DNA from: Bacillota bacterium
GTDB lineage: Bacteria > Bacillota > Clostridia > Lachnospirales > Lachnospiraceae
Assembly (NCBI GenBank): GCA_023415475.1
Contig: JAEZKL010000056.1
Coordinates: 1-61,558 of the forward strand
Reading direction: 5' to 3'
Length of the DNA stretch: 61,558 nt
Shown: in pieces, positions 18,009 to 26,979 of the stretch
Position numbering within the stretch: position 1 is the stretch's first letter
Layout: each line of letters begins with the position of its first letter
Position numbers and translations under genes: made by a program
Notes under the pieces: model-generated
The model's input: the letters and a program-made list of their open reading frames with translations, nothing else
Database searches by the model: none
Told to the model about the DNA's origin: nothing

Positions 18009-18710
18009 ATGAATGGCGCAAGAATATTAGTAGTGGATGACGACAGGGAAATTGTTAAGGCGATTGATAAGCTGCTGTCTATGGAAGGATATGAGGTGTT
18101 AAAGGCGTATAACGGGTTGGAGGCGATGGAGGTGTTAATAAATCAGGAGGTCCAGCTGCTTTTACTGGATATCATGATGCCGAAGCTGGATGGTTTGTCG
18201 ACGACCATGAGGATCCGTGAGAAGAAAAACATCCCAATCATTTTGCTATCAGCAAAATCAGAGGAAAGTGATAAGATTCTTGGTCTTACTATGGGAGCGG
18301 ATGATTATATCACAAAGCCCTATCATCCTCAGGAATTGGTAGCCAGAGTAAAAAGCCAGCTTCGACGTTACCTGTTTCTCGGAGATGCTGCTAATCACAG
18401 CAGATCGGGAGAAATTCTGATAGGCGGACTGCTGCTTGATACGGTTTCCAAGAGGCTTTCTGTAGACGGTGAAGCGGTGAAGCTTACTGCCACTGAGTAT
18501 AAGATATTAGAGCTTCTGATGAGTCATGCCGGTATGGTATTTTCTGCGGAGGATATTTATGAAAGGGTATGGAATGAACCGGCTTATTCTATTGAGAATA
18601 CTGTAATGGTACATATCAGACGCATTCGTGAGAAAATTGAGATTAATCCTAAAGAGCCAAATTATTTAAAGGTGGTGTGGGGGATTGGATACAAAATTGA
18701 GAAATCTTAA
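18009..18710 (+). CDS. OmpR/PhoB-family response regulator (VanR-like)
   Basis: 233 aa. The receiver domain starts ARILVVDDDREIV; the phospho-acceptor Asp is in LLLLDIMMPKLDG, with the Thr/Ser switch in ILLSAKS and the conserved Lys in DYITKPYHP. The C-terminal winged helix has KLTATEYKILELLMSHAG and the recognition region ENTVMVHIRRIREKIE. The ATG at 18009 with AGGAAAGG 8 bases upstream is preferred over the TTG at 18003. The kinase gene begins 26 bases before this stop. Domain style matches VanR-like regulators of clostridia; target genes are unknown apart from likely autoregulation. Confidence 0.93.
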   Translation: MNGARILVVDDDREIVKAIDKLLSMEGYEVLKAYNGLEAMEVLINQEVQLLLLDIMMPKLDGLSTTMRIREKKNIPIILLSAKSEESDKILGLTMGADDYITKPYHPQELVARVKSQLRRYLFLGDAANHSRSGEILIGGLLLDTVSKRLSVDGEAVKLTATEYKILELLMSHAGMVFSAEDIYERVWNEPAYSIENTVMVHIRRIREKIEINPKEPNYLKVVWGIGYKIEKS

Positions 18711-20580
18711 ATATCATAAGCTTACCAAAGCGGTTGTTTTCCTTGTCATAATCGCATCCTTTACTATGGCGAGGATACAGCTTCAGCTTGGTTTACAGAA
18801 GAGGCTTGATCCGGAATGTTTGATTGAGCCGAATTATCACATGAGTAAGGATTTCTTTGATCAGATGGAGGATGCTCTTTCGAAGGTGTCCCAAATAGCA
18901 TATAGACAGGAAGAACTAGTAAATGTACCCTTCTATTATTACATTAACGTTGATTCAAAGGAGTACTCGAATACCGGTCGAATGGATCGTGGATATTATG
19001 AGAGTTTTACGAGAGCCTTCTTTTATATGGAGGATGGGGAATGGATGAGCGGAACCAATTCGTACAATACAAAGAAGCTTGGGCATGGCCTGTTTTCTGA
19101 TTATACCGCCTATGTTGCTTTTTCGAATGATTTCATGGATGCGAAGCAAAAAATCTGGAGTGATTGCCGGGCTGAGCTGATGCCGAATGCGATTCTATGC
19201 CTGATCGGCCTATTTCTTAGCTTATCCCTTACTGTATTCTCCTGTATCATTACCGGCAGGAAAGCGGAGGATAAGGCTGTGTATTTGAAAAAGCTGGATA
19301 GAAGCTATACGGAGTTATTACTTTTCATTCTTGCTTTGGCAATCTGGTTTTATACAAATGATATGATGCAAATTCTAACGGATGATATATCAATTGGAGT
19401 CAAATTGGATCAATTCAAGTGGAATATCATTAAACAAATCACCGTAACAAACACTACAAGAATGTTACTTATCACCGGGGCGACGATACTCTTTAGTACC
19501 ACAGTTCTGCTGCTTTTACATTCACTGATCAGAAAGCTTAAAGCGAAAAGGTTAATCGGTGATAGTTTATTATACAGGATTTATCACAGGCTGTACCAAT
19601 TATACCGATATCTTTTCTATGGGGATATATTCCGTACAGAAACCCTTGCCAGGAATCTTCAATTTAGGCAGTTAATCTTTTTGATCAGTACGATTATCTC
19701 GTCTTCCGCGATTGCAGCCTTTGTGGCTTTTGGCCAAAGATGGTTTATCCTACCGCTGGTGTTGGAGGTCCTGGTTATCTTATGGTACACCAAAGGAAAT
19801 AATAACATCTATGATAGGATTAACCAAGAAATTAGAGAAGCCACACAGGAGCAGATAAAATCGGAGCGAATGAAGGTAGAGCTGATTACCAATGTATCCC
19901 ATGATTTAAAGACGCCACTTACCTCAATCATCAGCTTTATTGATTTATTATCGAAAGAAAATAATCTTTCGGAAGGAGCAAAGGATTATATCAGAATACT
20001 TCAGGATAAATCGGAGCGATTGAAGAATATCGTCATGGATCTGTTCGATTTAGCCAAGAGTACCAGCGGAGATGTAAAACTGGAATACGACTATATTGAC
20101 TTAGGGAAGCTGATCAGGCAGACCCTGGCTGATCTCGATGATCGGATTGAGGCCTCCGGACTATCCTTTAAAACCAAGCTTCCGGAAAAACCAGTTCAAA
20201 TTTATGCAGATGGAAATAAGCTTTACCGCGTCTTTCTCAATATAATAGACAATGCACTGAAATATTCAATGCACGATACCAGGGTATATATTGAATTAAC
20301 ATTAAATAATAATAAAGCAGTGGTCTCGATGAAGAATATTGCAGGCTATGATATGAATTTTTCTGCACAGGAAATCCTTCAACGATTCACCCGGGGAGAT
20401 CAGGCTAGAACCTCGGAGGGCAGTGGATTGGGCTTGTCCATAGCCGAAAGTTTTACCAGGGTCTGTGGTGGCGACTTTCAGGTTGAAGTGGAGGGGGATA
20501 TGTTTAAGATCTATCTAAGCTTTGATCAAGCAGAAAACCAAAATCAGGAGATAGATATAGTAAATACCTCCCAAGAGTAA
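18685..20580 (+). CDS. Membrane sensor histidine kinase (VanS-like)
   Basis: 631 aa partner of the preceding regulator, overlapping it by 26 bases with a TTG start. Predicted membrane helices lie at about 15-35, 167-190, 211-227, 257-279, 329-349 and 352-369. An extracellular loop of ~130 residues between the first two could sense a ligand. The kinase core has the H-box NVSHDLKTPLTS (His406), N-box NIIDNALKY and G-box EGSGLGLSIAESF. The multi-helix middle is unusual for simple two-helix sensors and is typical of Lachnospiraceae VanS-like kinases. Signal unknown. Confidence 0.9.
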   Translation: MDTKLRNLKYHKLTKAVVFLVIIASFTMARIQLQLGLQKRLDPECLIEPNYHMSKDFFDQMEDALSKVSQIAYRQEELVNVPFYYYINVDSKEYSNTGRMDRGYYESFTRAFFYMEDGEWMSGTNSYNTKKLGHGLFSDYTAYVAFSNDFMDAKQKIWSDCRAELMPNAILCLIGLFLSLSLTVFSCIITGRKAEDKAVYLKKLDRSYTELLLFILALAIWFYTNDMMQILTDDISIGVKLDQFKWNIIKQITVTNTTRMLLITGATILFSTTVLLLLHSLIRKLKAKRLIGDSLLYRIYHRLYQLYRYLFYGDIFRTETLARNLQFRQLIFLISTIISSSAIAAFVAFGQRWFILPLVLEVLVILWYTKGNNNIYDRINQEIREATQEQIKSERMKVELITNVSHDLKTPLTSIISFIDLLSKENNLSEGAKDYIRILQDKSERLKNIVMDLFDLAKSTSGDVKLEYDYIDLGKLIRQTLADLDDRIEASGLSFKTKLPEKPVQIYADGNKLYRVFLNIIDNALKYSMHDTRVYIELTLNNNKAVVSMKNIAGYDMNFSAQEILQRFTRGDQARTSEGSGLGLSIAESFTRVCGGDFQVEVEGDMFKIYLSFDQAENQNQEIDIVNTSQE

Positions 20581-20604
20581 CAGTAAGTTGAATACTTTAT
20601 TAGG

Positions 20605-20657
20605 AAGGAAACGGCGTGCCATGACGAAATCGTATCGGATTATAGCACGCCGTCCTT
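20605..20657 (+). terminator. Hairpin after the two-component operon
   Basis: ACGGCGTGC (20611-20619) pairs with GCACGCCGT (20645-20653), and flanking AAGG/CCTT extends the stem. There is no T-run, so intrinsic termination is uncertain; an RNA-stabilising hairpin is equally possible. Bases 20658-20765 hold nothing else recognisable. Confidence 0.45.
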
Positions 20658-20765
20658 TCACACCAGACGGTTGAAGATATATAAAATTACAATGAATTCG
20701 TTTTTTCATCAGATGATAAATGCTATTCTAATTTTGTTCTCAAAATTCTATCATTATATTTCAAA

Positions 20766-20794
20766 TTGTCTCCACTGCAAAATCATGCTATAAT
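20766..20794 (+). promoter_or_regulatory. Sigma-A promoter of uvrC
   Basis: TTGTCT (20766-20771), 17-base spacer, TATAAT (20789-20794) preceded by TGC, i.e. an extended -10. About 100 bases of leader follow before the uvrC start. Confidence 0.75.
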
Positions 20795-20902
20795 CAATGT
20801 AAATTCAGAAACACATATACGATACTGGTGCCTAAGTTCATGACGATTAAATTTATGTATCAATTCATCTCGTAGAGGGAGTATAGTCAGAATGGAGATT
20901 TT

Positions 20903-22774
20903 ATGTTTAATATAGAAGAAGAACTGAAGAAATTACCGGCAAAGCCCGGCGTCTATATCATGCGGGACGATAAAGATAATATTATCTATGTCGGCAAAGC
21001 AATTATATTAAAGAATCGGGTGCGGTCTTATTTCCAGAACAGCCGTAACCATACAGAGAAAATCAGACAGATGGTCGAACGGGTCGATCATTTTGAATAT
21101 ATTATTACGGATTCGGAGTTGGAGGCATTAGTACTGGAGTGTAACCTGATTAAGGAACACATGCCCAAGTATAATACGATGCTTAAGGACGATAAGACCT
21201 ATCCCTATATCCGGGTAACTACCAATGAGGCTTATCCCAAGGTGTCCATTTCCAGAGAGATGAAGAAGGATAAGGCAAAATATTTTGGCCCCTATACCAG
21301 TGTGAATGCGGTAAAGGATACTCTGGAGCTCCTTCGCAGAATCTATAAGATTCGAACCTGCAACCGCATACTTCCAAGGGATATCGGTAAGGAGAGGCCA
21401 TGTCTTTACTACCATATGGGCCAATGTGATGCTCCCTGTCAGGGTTATATCTCAGAAGCGGAATACAAATCGAATATTAATGAGGTTATGGAGTTTCTGA
21501 ACGGCAATTATAACAGAGTCGGTAAGATGCTGGAGGAGAAGATGACGGCCGCTTCCGAAGCTTTGGAGTTCGAGAAGGCAGCGGAATATCGCAATCTATT
21601 AGGTAGTGTCAGACAGATTGCCAACCGGCAGAAGATCACCAATACCGATCAGGTTGATCGGGATATTGTTGCATTTGCCAGAGATAAGGATGAAGCTGTT
21701 GTACAAACCTTCTTTATTCGCAGCGGTAAGCTCATCGGAAGAGACAATTTCCATCTGTCCGGGGTACAGGACGAGGAGGATGGCGATATTATGGCAAGCT
21801 TCCTGAAGCAGTTCTATGCAGGAACACCCTATATACCGAAGGAGATTTTCCTCGGAACCAGAACGGAGGAGGAGGAACTGATCACCGAATGGCTTTCGGC
21901 AAAACGTGGACAGAAGGTATATCTTAAGGTTCCTCAAAAGGGAGAGAAAGAGAAGCTGGTAGAGCTTGCTAGAAAGAATGCTGAGCTTGTGTTAAATCAG
22001 GATATTGAGAAAATAAAAAGAGAAGAGGCCAAGACGGTCGGTGCCTTGAAGGAGCTGGCAGCATATCTGGACCTACCCTTGGTAGAGAGGATTGAATCCT
22101 TTGATATTTCCAATACCTCAGGCTTTGAATCGGTAGGTTCCATGGTGGTCTATGAGAAGGGTAAGCCGAAGAAAGCAGATTATCGCAAATTCAAGCTTCG
22201 TACGATACAGGGACCGGATGATTACGCCTCAATGTATGAGGTCTTGACCAGACGTTTTACTCATGGGATGAAAGAGCAGGAGCAGCTGAAGGAGAAGCAG
22301 ATTGACGAAGCCCTCGGCAGCTTTACCAGATATCCGGATCTGATTCTGATGGACGGTGGAAAAGGTCAGGTAGGAGTTGCACTTCGTGTGTTATCCGAAT
22401 TGAAATTAGATATTGCCGTATGTGGTATGGTGAAGGATGATAATCATCACACCAGAGGGTTATACTACGATAACCGGGAGCTGCCCATTAATAAGAGTAG
22501 CGAGCTGTTCAAGCTGATTACAAGAATTCAGGATGAGACACACCGCTTTGCAATCGAGTATCATAGAGCTCTGCGCAACAAGACTCAGGTTCGTTCCATT
22601 CTGGATGATATCAATGGGATCGGACCGACCAGAAGACGTGCTTTAATGAAGTATTTTCAGTCTCTGGAAGCTATTCAGGCAGCAGAAGTCGAGGAAATTA
22701 TGAAGGTACCTGCCATGAATCGGCAATCAGCGGAACAGGTGTATGAATTTTTTCACCAGCAGCAAACGCAATAA
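20903..22774 (+). CDS. uvrC: Excinuclease ABC subunit C
   Basis: Makes both incisions in nucleotide excision repair with UvrA and UvrB. The N-terminal GIY-YIG domain is seen as KPGVYIMRDDKDNIIYVGKA. CDAPCQGYISEAEY lies in the Cys-rich region, and the UVR motif region around EALEFEKAAEYRNLL binds UvrB. The RNase H-like domain has ESFDISNTSG and LILMDGGKGQV, and the C-terminal helix-hairpin-helix pair includes DDINGIGPTRRRALMKYF. 623 aa is full length. GGAGATTTT precedes the ATG. A large structured intergenic element follows the stop. Confidence 0.97.
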   Translation: MFNIEEELKKLPAKPGVYIMRDDKDNIIYVGKAIILKNRVRSYFQNSRNHTEKIRQMVERVDHFEYIITDSELEALVLECNLIKEHMPKYNTMLKDDKTYPYIRVTTNEAYPKVSISREMKKDKAKYFGPYTSVNAVKDTLELLRRIYKIRTCNRILPRDIGKERPCLYYHMGQCDAPCQGYISEAEYKSNINEVMEFLNGNYNRVGKMLEEKMTAASEALEFEKAAEYRNLLGSVRQIANRQKITNTDQVDRDIVAFARDKDEAVVQTFFIRSGKLIGRDNFHLSGVQDEEDGDIMASFLKQFYAGTPYIPKEIFLGTRTEEEELITEWLSAKRGQKVYLKVPQKGEKEKLVELARKNAELVLNQDIEKIKREEAKTVGALKELAAYLDLPLVERIESFDISNTSGFESVGSMVVYEKGKPKKADYRKFKLRTIQGPDDYASMYEVLTRRFTHGMKEQEQLKEKQIDEALGSFTRYPDLILMDGGKGQVGVALRVLSELKLDIAVCGMVKDDNHHTRGLYYDNRELPINKSSELFKLITRIQDETHRFAIEYHRALRNKTQVRSILDDINGIGPTRRRALMKYFQSLEAIQAAEVEEIMKVPAMNRQSAEQVYEFFHQQQTQ

Positions 22775-22813
22775 ACATTTACAGTTTAACAAAATATGTG
22801 ATAAAATATCGCA

Positions 22814-22953
22814 TAAGCAGATTAGTCCGAGCAGAAAAAAGTATTCTGCATGCTTGCATGCAAGAATACTTCTTTCTGCTCGGATAAGTGCAACGTAGCA
22901 ACGTAACCTGCGGTTACGTCGAATGCGAAGCATTGGAGCTACTAATCTGCTTA
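22814..22953. repeat. 140-bp multi-hairpin element between uvrC and hprK
   Basis: A 13-bp closing stem (TAAGCAGATTAGT at 22814-22826 with ACTAATCTGCTTA at 22941-22953) encloses three hairpins. Hairpin 1 (22827-22883) has CCGAGCAGAAA with TTTCTGCTCGG, AGTATTCT with AGAATACT, and GCATGC with GCATGC: 25 bp in all. Hairpin 2 is ACGTAACC-TGC-GGTTACGT (22901-22919). Hairpin 3 is AATGC-GAA-GCATT (22922-22934). The fold is a four-way-junction shape. No ORF runs through it and no T-run follows. It could be a non-autonomous mobile repeat or a structured RNA domain in the uvrC-hprK transcript. Confidence 0.7.
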
Positions 22954-23040
22954 ATAAGCACATGCGATGATCTAAGAGATTTATATGCTATGTATAAATA
23001 TATTATATATGCAGACTAACGTCTGTAGATGGAGGTAATG

Positions 23041-23970
23041 ATGTATACAGTTGAACTGGTACGCCTTATTGAGAAAATGAACTTGGAGAATTGCACTCCG
23101 GATATCGACATTAACAGCATTAAGATTTCCCAGCCTGATGTAAATCGACCGGCGCTTCAGCTTGCGGGCTTCTTTGATCATTTTGATTCAGAACGTGTTC
23201 AGGTCATAGGACATGTTGAGATGGCTTATATGCAGCAGATGGAGAAGGATCAGCGTCTGCAGATTTTAAGCAAGCTGATGGATTACCATGTTCCTTGTAT
23301 TGTATTTAGTAGAAATATGGAGGTTAGCGAGAAGTTTATTAAATTAGCTACCGAGAAAAGCGTTCCGATTCTTCGTACCACCAAAACTACCTCCGCTTTC
23401 ATGGCAGAGGTGATTCGCTGGTTGAATGTAGAGCTGGCACCCCGCATTACAATTCATGGCGGACTTGTAGATGTTTATGGTGAAGGTATCCTGATCATGG
23501 GTGAAAGCGGTATCGGCAAGAGCGAAGCGGCACTGGAGCTCATTAAGAGAGGACACCGTTTGGTAACCGATGATGTGGTTGAGATTAAGAAGGTAAGCGA
23601 TGATACCTTAATCGGAACCTCACCGGATATAACAAGACATTTTATTGAGCTTCGAGGCATAGGCATTATTGACGTTAAGACCTTGTTCGGTGTGGAAAGT
23701 GTAAAGAATACACAGGCCATCGACCTCGTTATCAAGTTAGAAGAATGGAATAAGGACAGGCATTATGACCGTCTTGGCCTGGAGGAAACCTATATCGAAT
23801 TCTTAGGGAATAAGGTTCCCAGTCACTCCATACCGATTCGTCCCGGCAGAAATCTCGCGATTATCTGCGAGTCGGCAGCTGTTAATTATCGTCAGAAGAA
23901 GATGGGCTATAATGCGGCTCAGGAGCTTTATAACCGTGTGACAAACAGCCTTAAGAAGACAGATAATTAG
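23041..23970 (+). CDS. hprK: HPr kinase/phosphorylase
   Basis: Phosphorylates and dephosphorylates Ser46 of HPr/Crh in response to fructose-1,6-bisphosphate and phosphate, controlling carbon catabolite repression. The Walker A loop is GESGIGKSE. The capping region LVTDDVVEIKKV, the signature ELRGIGIIDV and the C-terminal HSIPIRPGRN are all present. The ATG at 23041 follows GGAGGT at 23031-23036; the in-frame ATG at 23029 overlaps that ribosome site and is unlikely. A Crh-like substrate is encoded at 27962-28216 in the same gene cluster. Confidence 0.95.
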   Translation: MYTVELVRLIEKMNLENCTPDIDINSIKISQPDVNRPALQLAGFFDHFDSERVQVIGHVEMAYMQQMEKDQRLQILSKLMDYHVPCIVFSRNMEVSEKFIKLATEKSVPILRTTKTTSAFMAEVIRWLNVELAPRITIHGGLVDVYGEGILIMGESGIGKSEAALELIKRGHRLVTDDVVEIKKVSDDTLIGTSPDITRHFIELRGIGIIDVKTLFGVESVKNTQAIDLVIKLEEWNKDRHYDRLGLEETYIEFLGNKVPSHSIPIRPGRNLAIICESAAVNYRQKKMGYNAAQELYNRVTNSLKKTDN

Positions 23971-24097
23971 CTCTGAGGACAACGTTCGCAGCAACATTAC
24001 CATCTTTGGCCTGACTTATTCAGAAATAATATAATAAGAACAGCTGTAGGATGGAAATAAAGGTATAAATTATAAGGGTAGAAAGGTAGATAATGAA

Positions 24098-25036
24098 ATG
24101 GAACAGGTTTGTTTTGGAATTGATATCGGAGGAACTGCGGTAAAGGCAGGTTTATTTAATCGATCAGGAAAGCTTCTTCATAAATGGGATTTTTCCACCC
24201 AAAGAACCGAGGATGGTAAGGATATATTAAGAGATGTTGCAAAATTTATCCGTAATAAAATTGATGAGCTGAAGCTTCCTATGGAAAGTGTAATCGGTGT
24301 CGGCGTAGGTATACCCGGTCCGGTTACGGATGATGGACAGGTACTCATGTTAGCGAATTTAGGACTCGCGAATTTTAACATTGAGAAGGAAATGTCTGAG
24401 ATGACCGGCCTTAAGGTTAAAGCAGGAAACGACGCCAATGTCGCAGCTATGGGCGAATACTGGATGGGCGGTGGCAAAGGCTATAATAGCTTGGTGCTTG
24501 CAACTCTAGGGACCGGTGTCGGTGGTGGTATCATTCTGAACGGTCATATCCTATCCGGAAGCAACGGTGCCGCAGGTGAGATCGGTCATATTCATGTGAA
24601 TAATGACGAGGCAGACAGCTGTGGCTGCAAGAAGAAGGGGTGTCTGGAGCAATATGCTTCTGCGACCGGTATTGTCAGATTAGCAAAGAAATTCTTAAGT
24701 GAATCAAATGCATCCTCTTCTCTTCGCGGGAAGGAAGAGATCAGTGCGAAGATGGTATTTGATCATGCAAAGGAAGGAGATAAGCTGGCACTCGCTGTTG
24801 TTGATAAGGCATGCTATTATCTGGGACTTGCCATGGCTCATGTTGCCCAGGTGGTAGACCCGGAAGCATTTGTAATCGGCGGAGGAGTATCCAAGGCAGG
24901 AAATATTATCACCGAGACGGTGAAGAAGCATTATAATCAATATGTAATTGATTCCTTGAAGGATAAGGAATTTAAGCTTGCTACTCTTGGTAATGATGCC
25001 GGAATTTACGGAGCCGCGAAACTCATCATAGCATAA
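24098..25036 (+). CDS. glcK: ROK-family glucokinase
   Basis: Phosphorylates glucose (ATP-dependent) for glycolysis. It begins FGIDIGGTAVKAGLF (phosphate-binding loop) and has GNDANVAAMGEYW with the catalytic Asp, LGTGVGGGII, and the ROK zinc motif CGCKKKGCLEQYAS preceded by GEIGHIHV. 312 aa is the usual length. The upstream ribosome site is modest (GAAAGGTAG). Placement between hprK and murB, with pfkA 10 kb downstream, ties it to sugar metabolism and its control. Confidence 0.92.
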   Translation: MEQVCFGIDIGGTAVKAGLFNRSGKLLHKWDFSTQRTEDGKDILRDVAKFIRNKIDELKLPMESVIGVGVGIPGPVTDDGQVLMLANLGLANFNIEKEMSEMTGLKVKAGNDANVAAMGEYWMGGGKGYNSLVLATLGTGVGGGIILNGHILSGSNGAAGEIGHIHVNNDEADSCGCKKKGCLEQYASATGIVRLAKKFLSESNASSSLRGKEEISAKMVFDHAKEGDKLALAVVDKACYYLGLAMAHVAQVVDPEAFVIGGGVSKAGNIITETVKKHYNQYVIDSLKDKEFKLATLGNDAGIYGAAKLIIA

Positions 25037-25171
25037 AAGGTGTTGAATTCGAATATGTATCGGAATAGCTTTTATATAAGTGCATAAAATGAATAGTGTA
25101 AGTAAAGGATTTATATAAAATAAAAGGGAAGACATGCAAAATAAGTATAAAATATGAAGTAGGTGGATTAA

Positions 25172-26095
25172 TTGGAGGATTTATTTTATCATAAGCTAAT
25201 TCTTACCATACCTGAGGAGCATATCCGACTGGACGAACCGATGGAATATCATACCTCTCTGCACATCGGAGGGAAAGCGGATTATTTTATCACACCGGCG
25301 GATGTGGAGGAAGTGAAAGCGGTAATCTGCCTATGCAAGAATGAGAATATGCCCTATTATATTATGGGTAACGGTAGCAACCTTTTGGTTTCCGACACAG
25401 GTTATCGTGGGTTGATTCTCCAGTTGGGTGACGAATTCCAAAAGGTTTCGGTTAGTGAGGAAGGAGTTATCACTGCGCAGGCCGGCATACTTCTGTCAAG
25501 ATTAGCGAATATTGCTGCTGAGCACAGCCTTACGGGCTTTGAATTTGCTTCAGGAATTCCAGGAACCCTCGGTGGGGCCGTTACTATGAATGCCGGGGCT
25601 TATGACGGTGAGATGAAGCAATGCCTCGTCGGAGCCAGGGTAATGGACGTGGAAGGGAATATGAAGGAATTGTCTCTGGAAGCTTTGGAGCTGGGATATC
25701 GAACCAGCATATTGCAGAAAGAGAATTATATTCTTCTCGATGCTAAAATAATGCTGAAAAAGGGTGAGGAGCAGCTCATCCGTCAGAAGATGAATGACCT
25801 GAATGCACAGCGAAGAGATAAGCAGCCCTTGGATAAATATAGTGCAGGCAGCACCTTTAAAAGACCGGTAGGCTATTTTGCCGGAAAGCTGATAAACGAT
25901 GCAGGGCTTCGCGGCTATCAGGTAGGCGGGGCTGCCGTATCGGAGAAGCACTGTGGGTTTGTAATAAATAAGGATAATGCAACAGCAGAGGAGTTTCTTG
26001 CTGTTATCCGTGATGTAATCCGGATAGTGGAAGAAAAATTTAATGTAAGGTTAGAACCGGAGGTCAAATTTCTTGGCGAAGGTTTGAGGCTTTAA
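25172..26095 (+). CDS. murB: UDP-N-acetylenolpyruvoylglucosamine reductase
   Basis: FAD- and NADPH-dependent second step of UDP-MurNAc synthesis for peptidoglycan. FAD-binding segments YYIMGNGSNLLVSDTGYRG and ASGIPGTLGGAVTMNAGAYD are visible. The catalytic Ser is in YSAGSTFKRP, typical of type IIb MurB, and the C-terminal Glu is in RLEPEVKFLG. The start is TTG with AGGTGG 6 bases upstream. The next gene, rapZ, begins 14 bases after the stop, so murB-rapZ-whiA-crh is probably one operon. Confidence 0.96.
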   Translation: MEDLFYHKLILTIPEEHIRLDEPMEYHTSLHIGGKADYFITPADVEEVKAVICLCKNENMPYYIMGNGSNLLVSDTGYRGLILQLGDEFQKVSVSEEGVITAQAGILLSRLANIAAEHSLTGFEFASGIPGTLGGAVTMNAGAYDGEMKQCLVGARVMDVEGNMKELSLEALELGYRTSILQKENYILLDAKIMLKKGEEQLIRQKMNDLNAQRRDKQPLDKYSAGSTFKRPVGYFAGKLINDAGLRGYQVGGAAVSEKHCGFVINKDNATAEEFLAVIRDVIRIVEEKFNVRLEPEVKFLGEGLRL

Positions 26096-26109
26096 TTAGG
26101 AGAAGGTTT

Positions 26110-26964
26110 ATGAGATTTGTAATTATAACGGGAATGTCCGGTGCCGGGAAAAGTTCTGCTCTGAAAATGCTAGAGGATATCGGCTATTTTTGTGTAGATA
26201 ACCTGCCGATTCCTTTGGTAAAGAAATTTGCCCGGCTTATCATGCAGGGAAATCAGGCGAAGGTGGCTTTAGGTCTTGATATCCGAAGCGGACAGGCACT
26301 AAAAGAGCTGGATGCTGTTTTGGCTGATATGAAAAGAACCGGTATTCAGTATGAGATCCTGTTCTTGGATTGTTCTCCGGAGGTATTGGTTAAACGTTAT
26401 AAGGAGACGCGAAGACTTCATCCGCTGTCCGGTGTGGATCGGGTAGAAAAGGGGATTGCCCTCGAACAGGAGAGATTGGCTTTCTTACGTAAGAAGGCGG
26501 ATGTTATCATAGATACCAGCCATCTCTTAACGAGGGAACTAAAGGCTCAACTGAATAGGATCTATCAGGAGGATCAGACCTTTAGTAATTTTATAGTCAC
26601 AATTCTATCCTTTGGGTTTAAATTTGGTATTCCGGCGGATTCGGATCTGGTGTTTGATGTAAGATTCCTTCCGAACCCCTTCTATGATCCTGAATTAAAG
26701 TATAAAACCGGTAATGAAGCAGAGGTAAAAAGCTTTGTAATGGAGTCAGAGACTGCGGGGCAATTTTTGGATAAATTAGAGGACATGCTATTATTCTTGA
26801 TTCCTCATTATATAGAAGAGGGGAAGAACCAATTGGTGATCAGCATTGGCTGTACTGGCGGAAAACACCGGTCTGTCACACTGGTGAATGAATTGGGTCT
26901 TAGACTTGGCAAGACAGAATATGGGTTAAAGATAGAACATAGGGACATTGATAAAAACGTTTAA
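26110..26964 (+). CDS. rapZ: RNase adapter / nucleotide-binding protein RapZ (YvcJ)
   Basis: P-loop protein. Walker A is GMSGAGKS (about residues 7-14), then GYFCVDNLP, and the highly conserved C-terminal GCTGGKHRSVTLV. In E. coli RapZ delivers GlmZ sRNA to RNase E; in Firmicutes (YvcJ) it is a GTPase of less clear role. 284 aa is normal. AGGAGAAGGTTT precedes the ATG. whiA follows after 15 bases; the yvcK gene that separates these two in many Firmicutes is missing here. Confidence 0.95.
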   Translation: MRFVIITGMSGAGKSSALKMLEDIGYFCVDNLPIPLVKKFARLIMQGNQAKVALGLDIRSGQALKELDAVLADMKRTGIQYEILFLDCSPEVLVKRYKETRRLHPLSGVDRVEKGIALEQERLAFLRKKADVIIDTSHLLTRELKAQLNRIYQEDQTFSNFIVTILSFGFKFGIPADSDLVFDVRFLPNPFYDPELKYKTGNEAEVKSFVMESETAGQFLDKLEDMLLFLIPHYIEEGKNQLVISIGCTGGKHRSVTLVNELGLRLGKTEYGLKIEHRDIDKNV

Positions 26965-26979
26965 TAAGTGGAGGTTCAT

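Noticed and set aside
21128..21424. Long minus-strand frames inside uvrC, dnaE, ftsH and similar genes
   Set aside because: They are shadows of well-supported genes on the other strand, with no ribosome site or family motifs.
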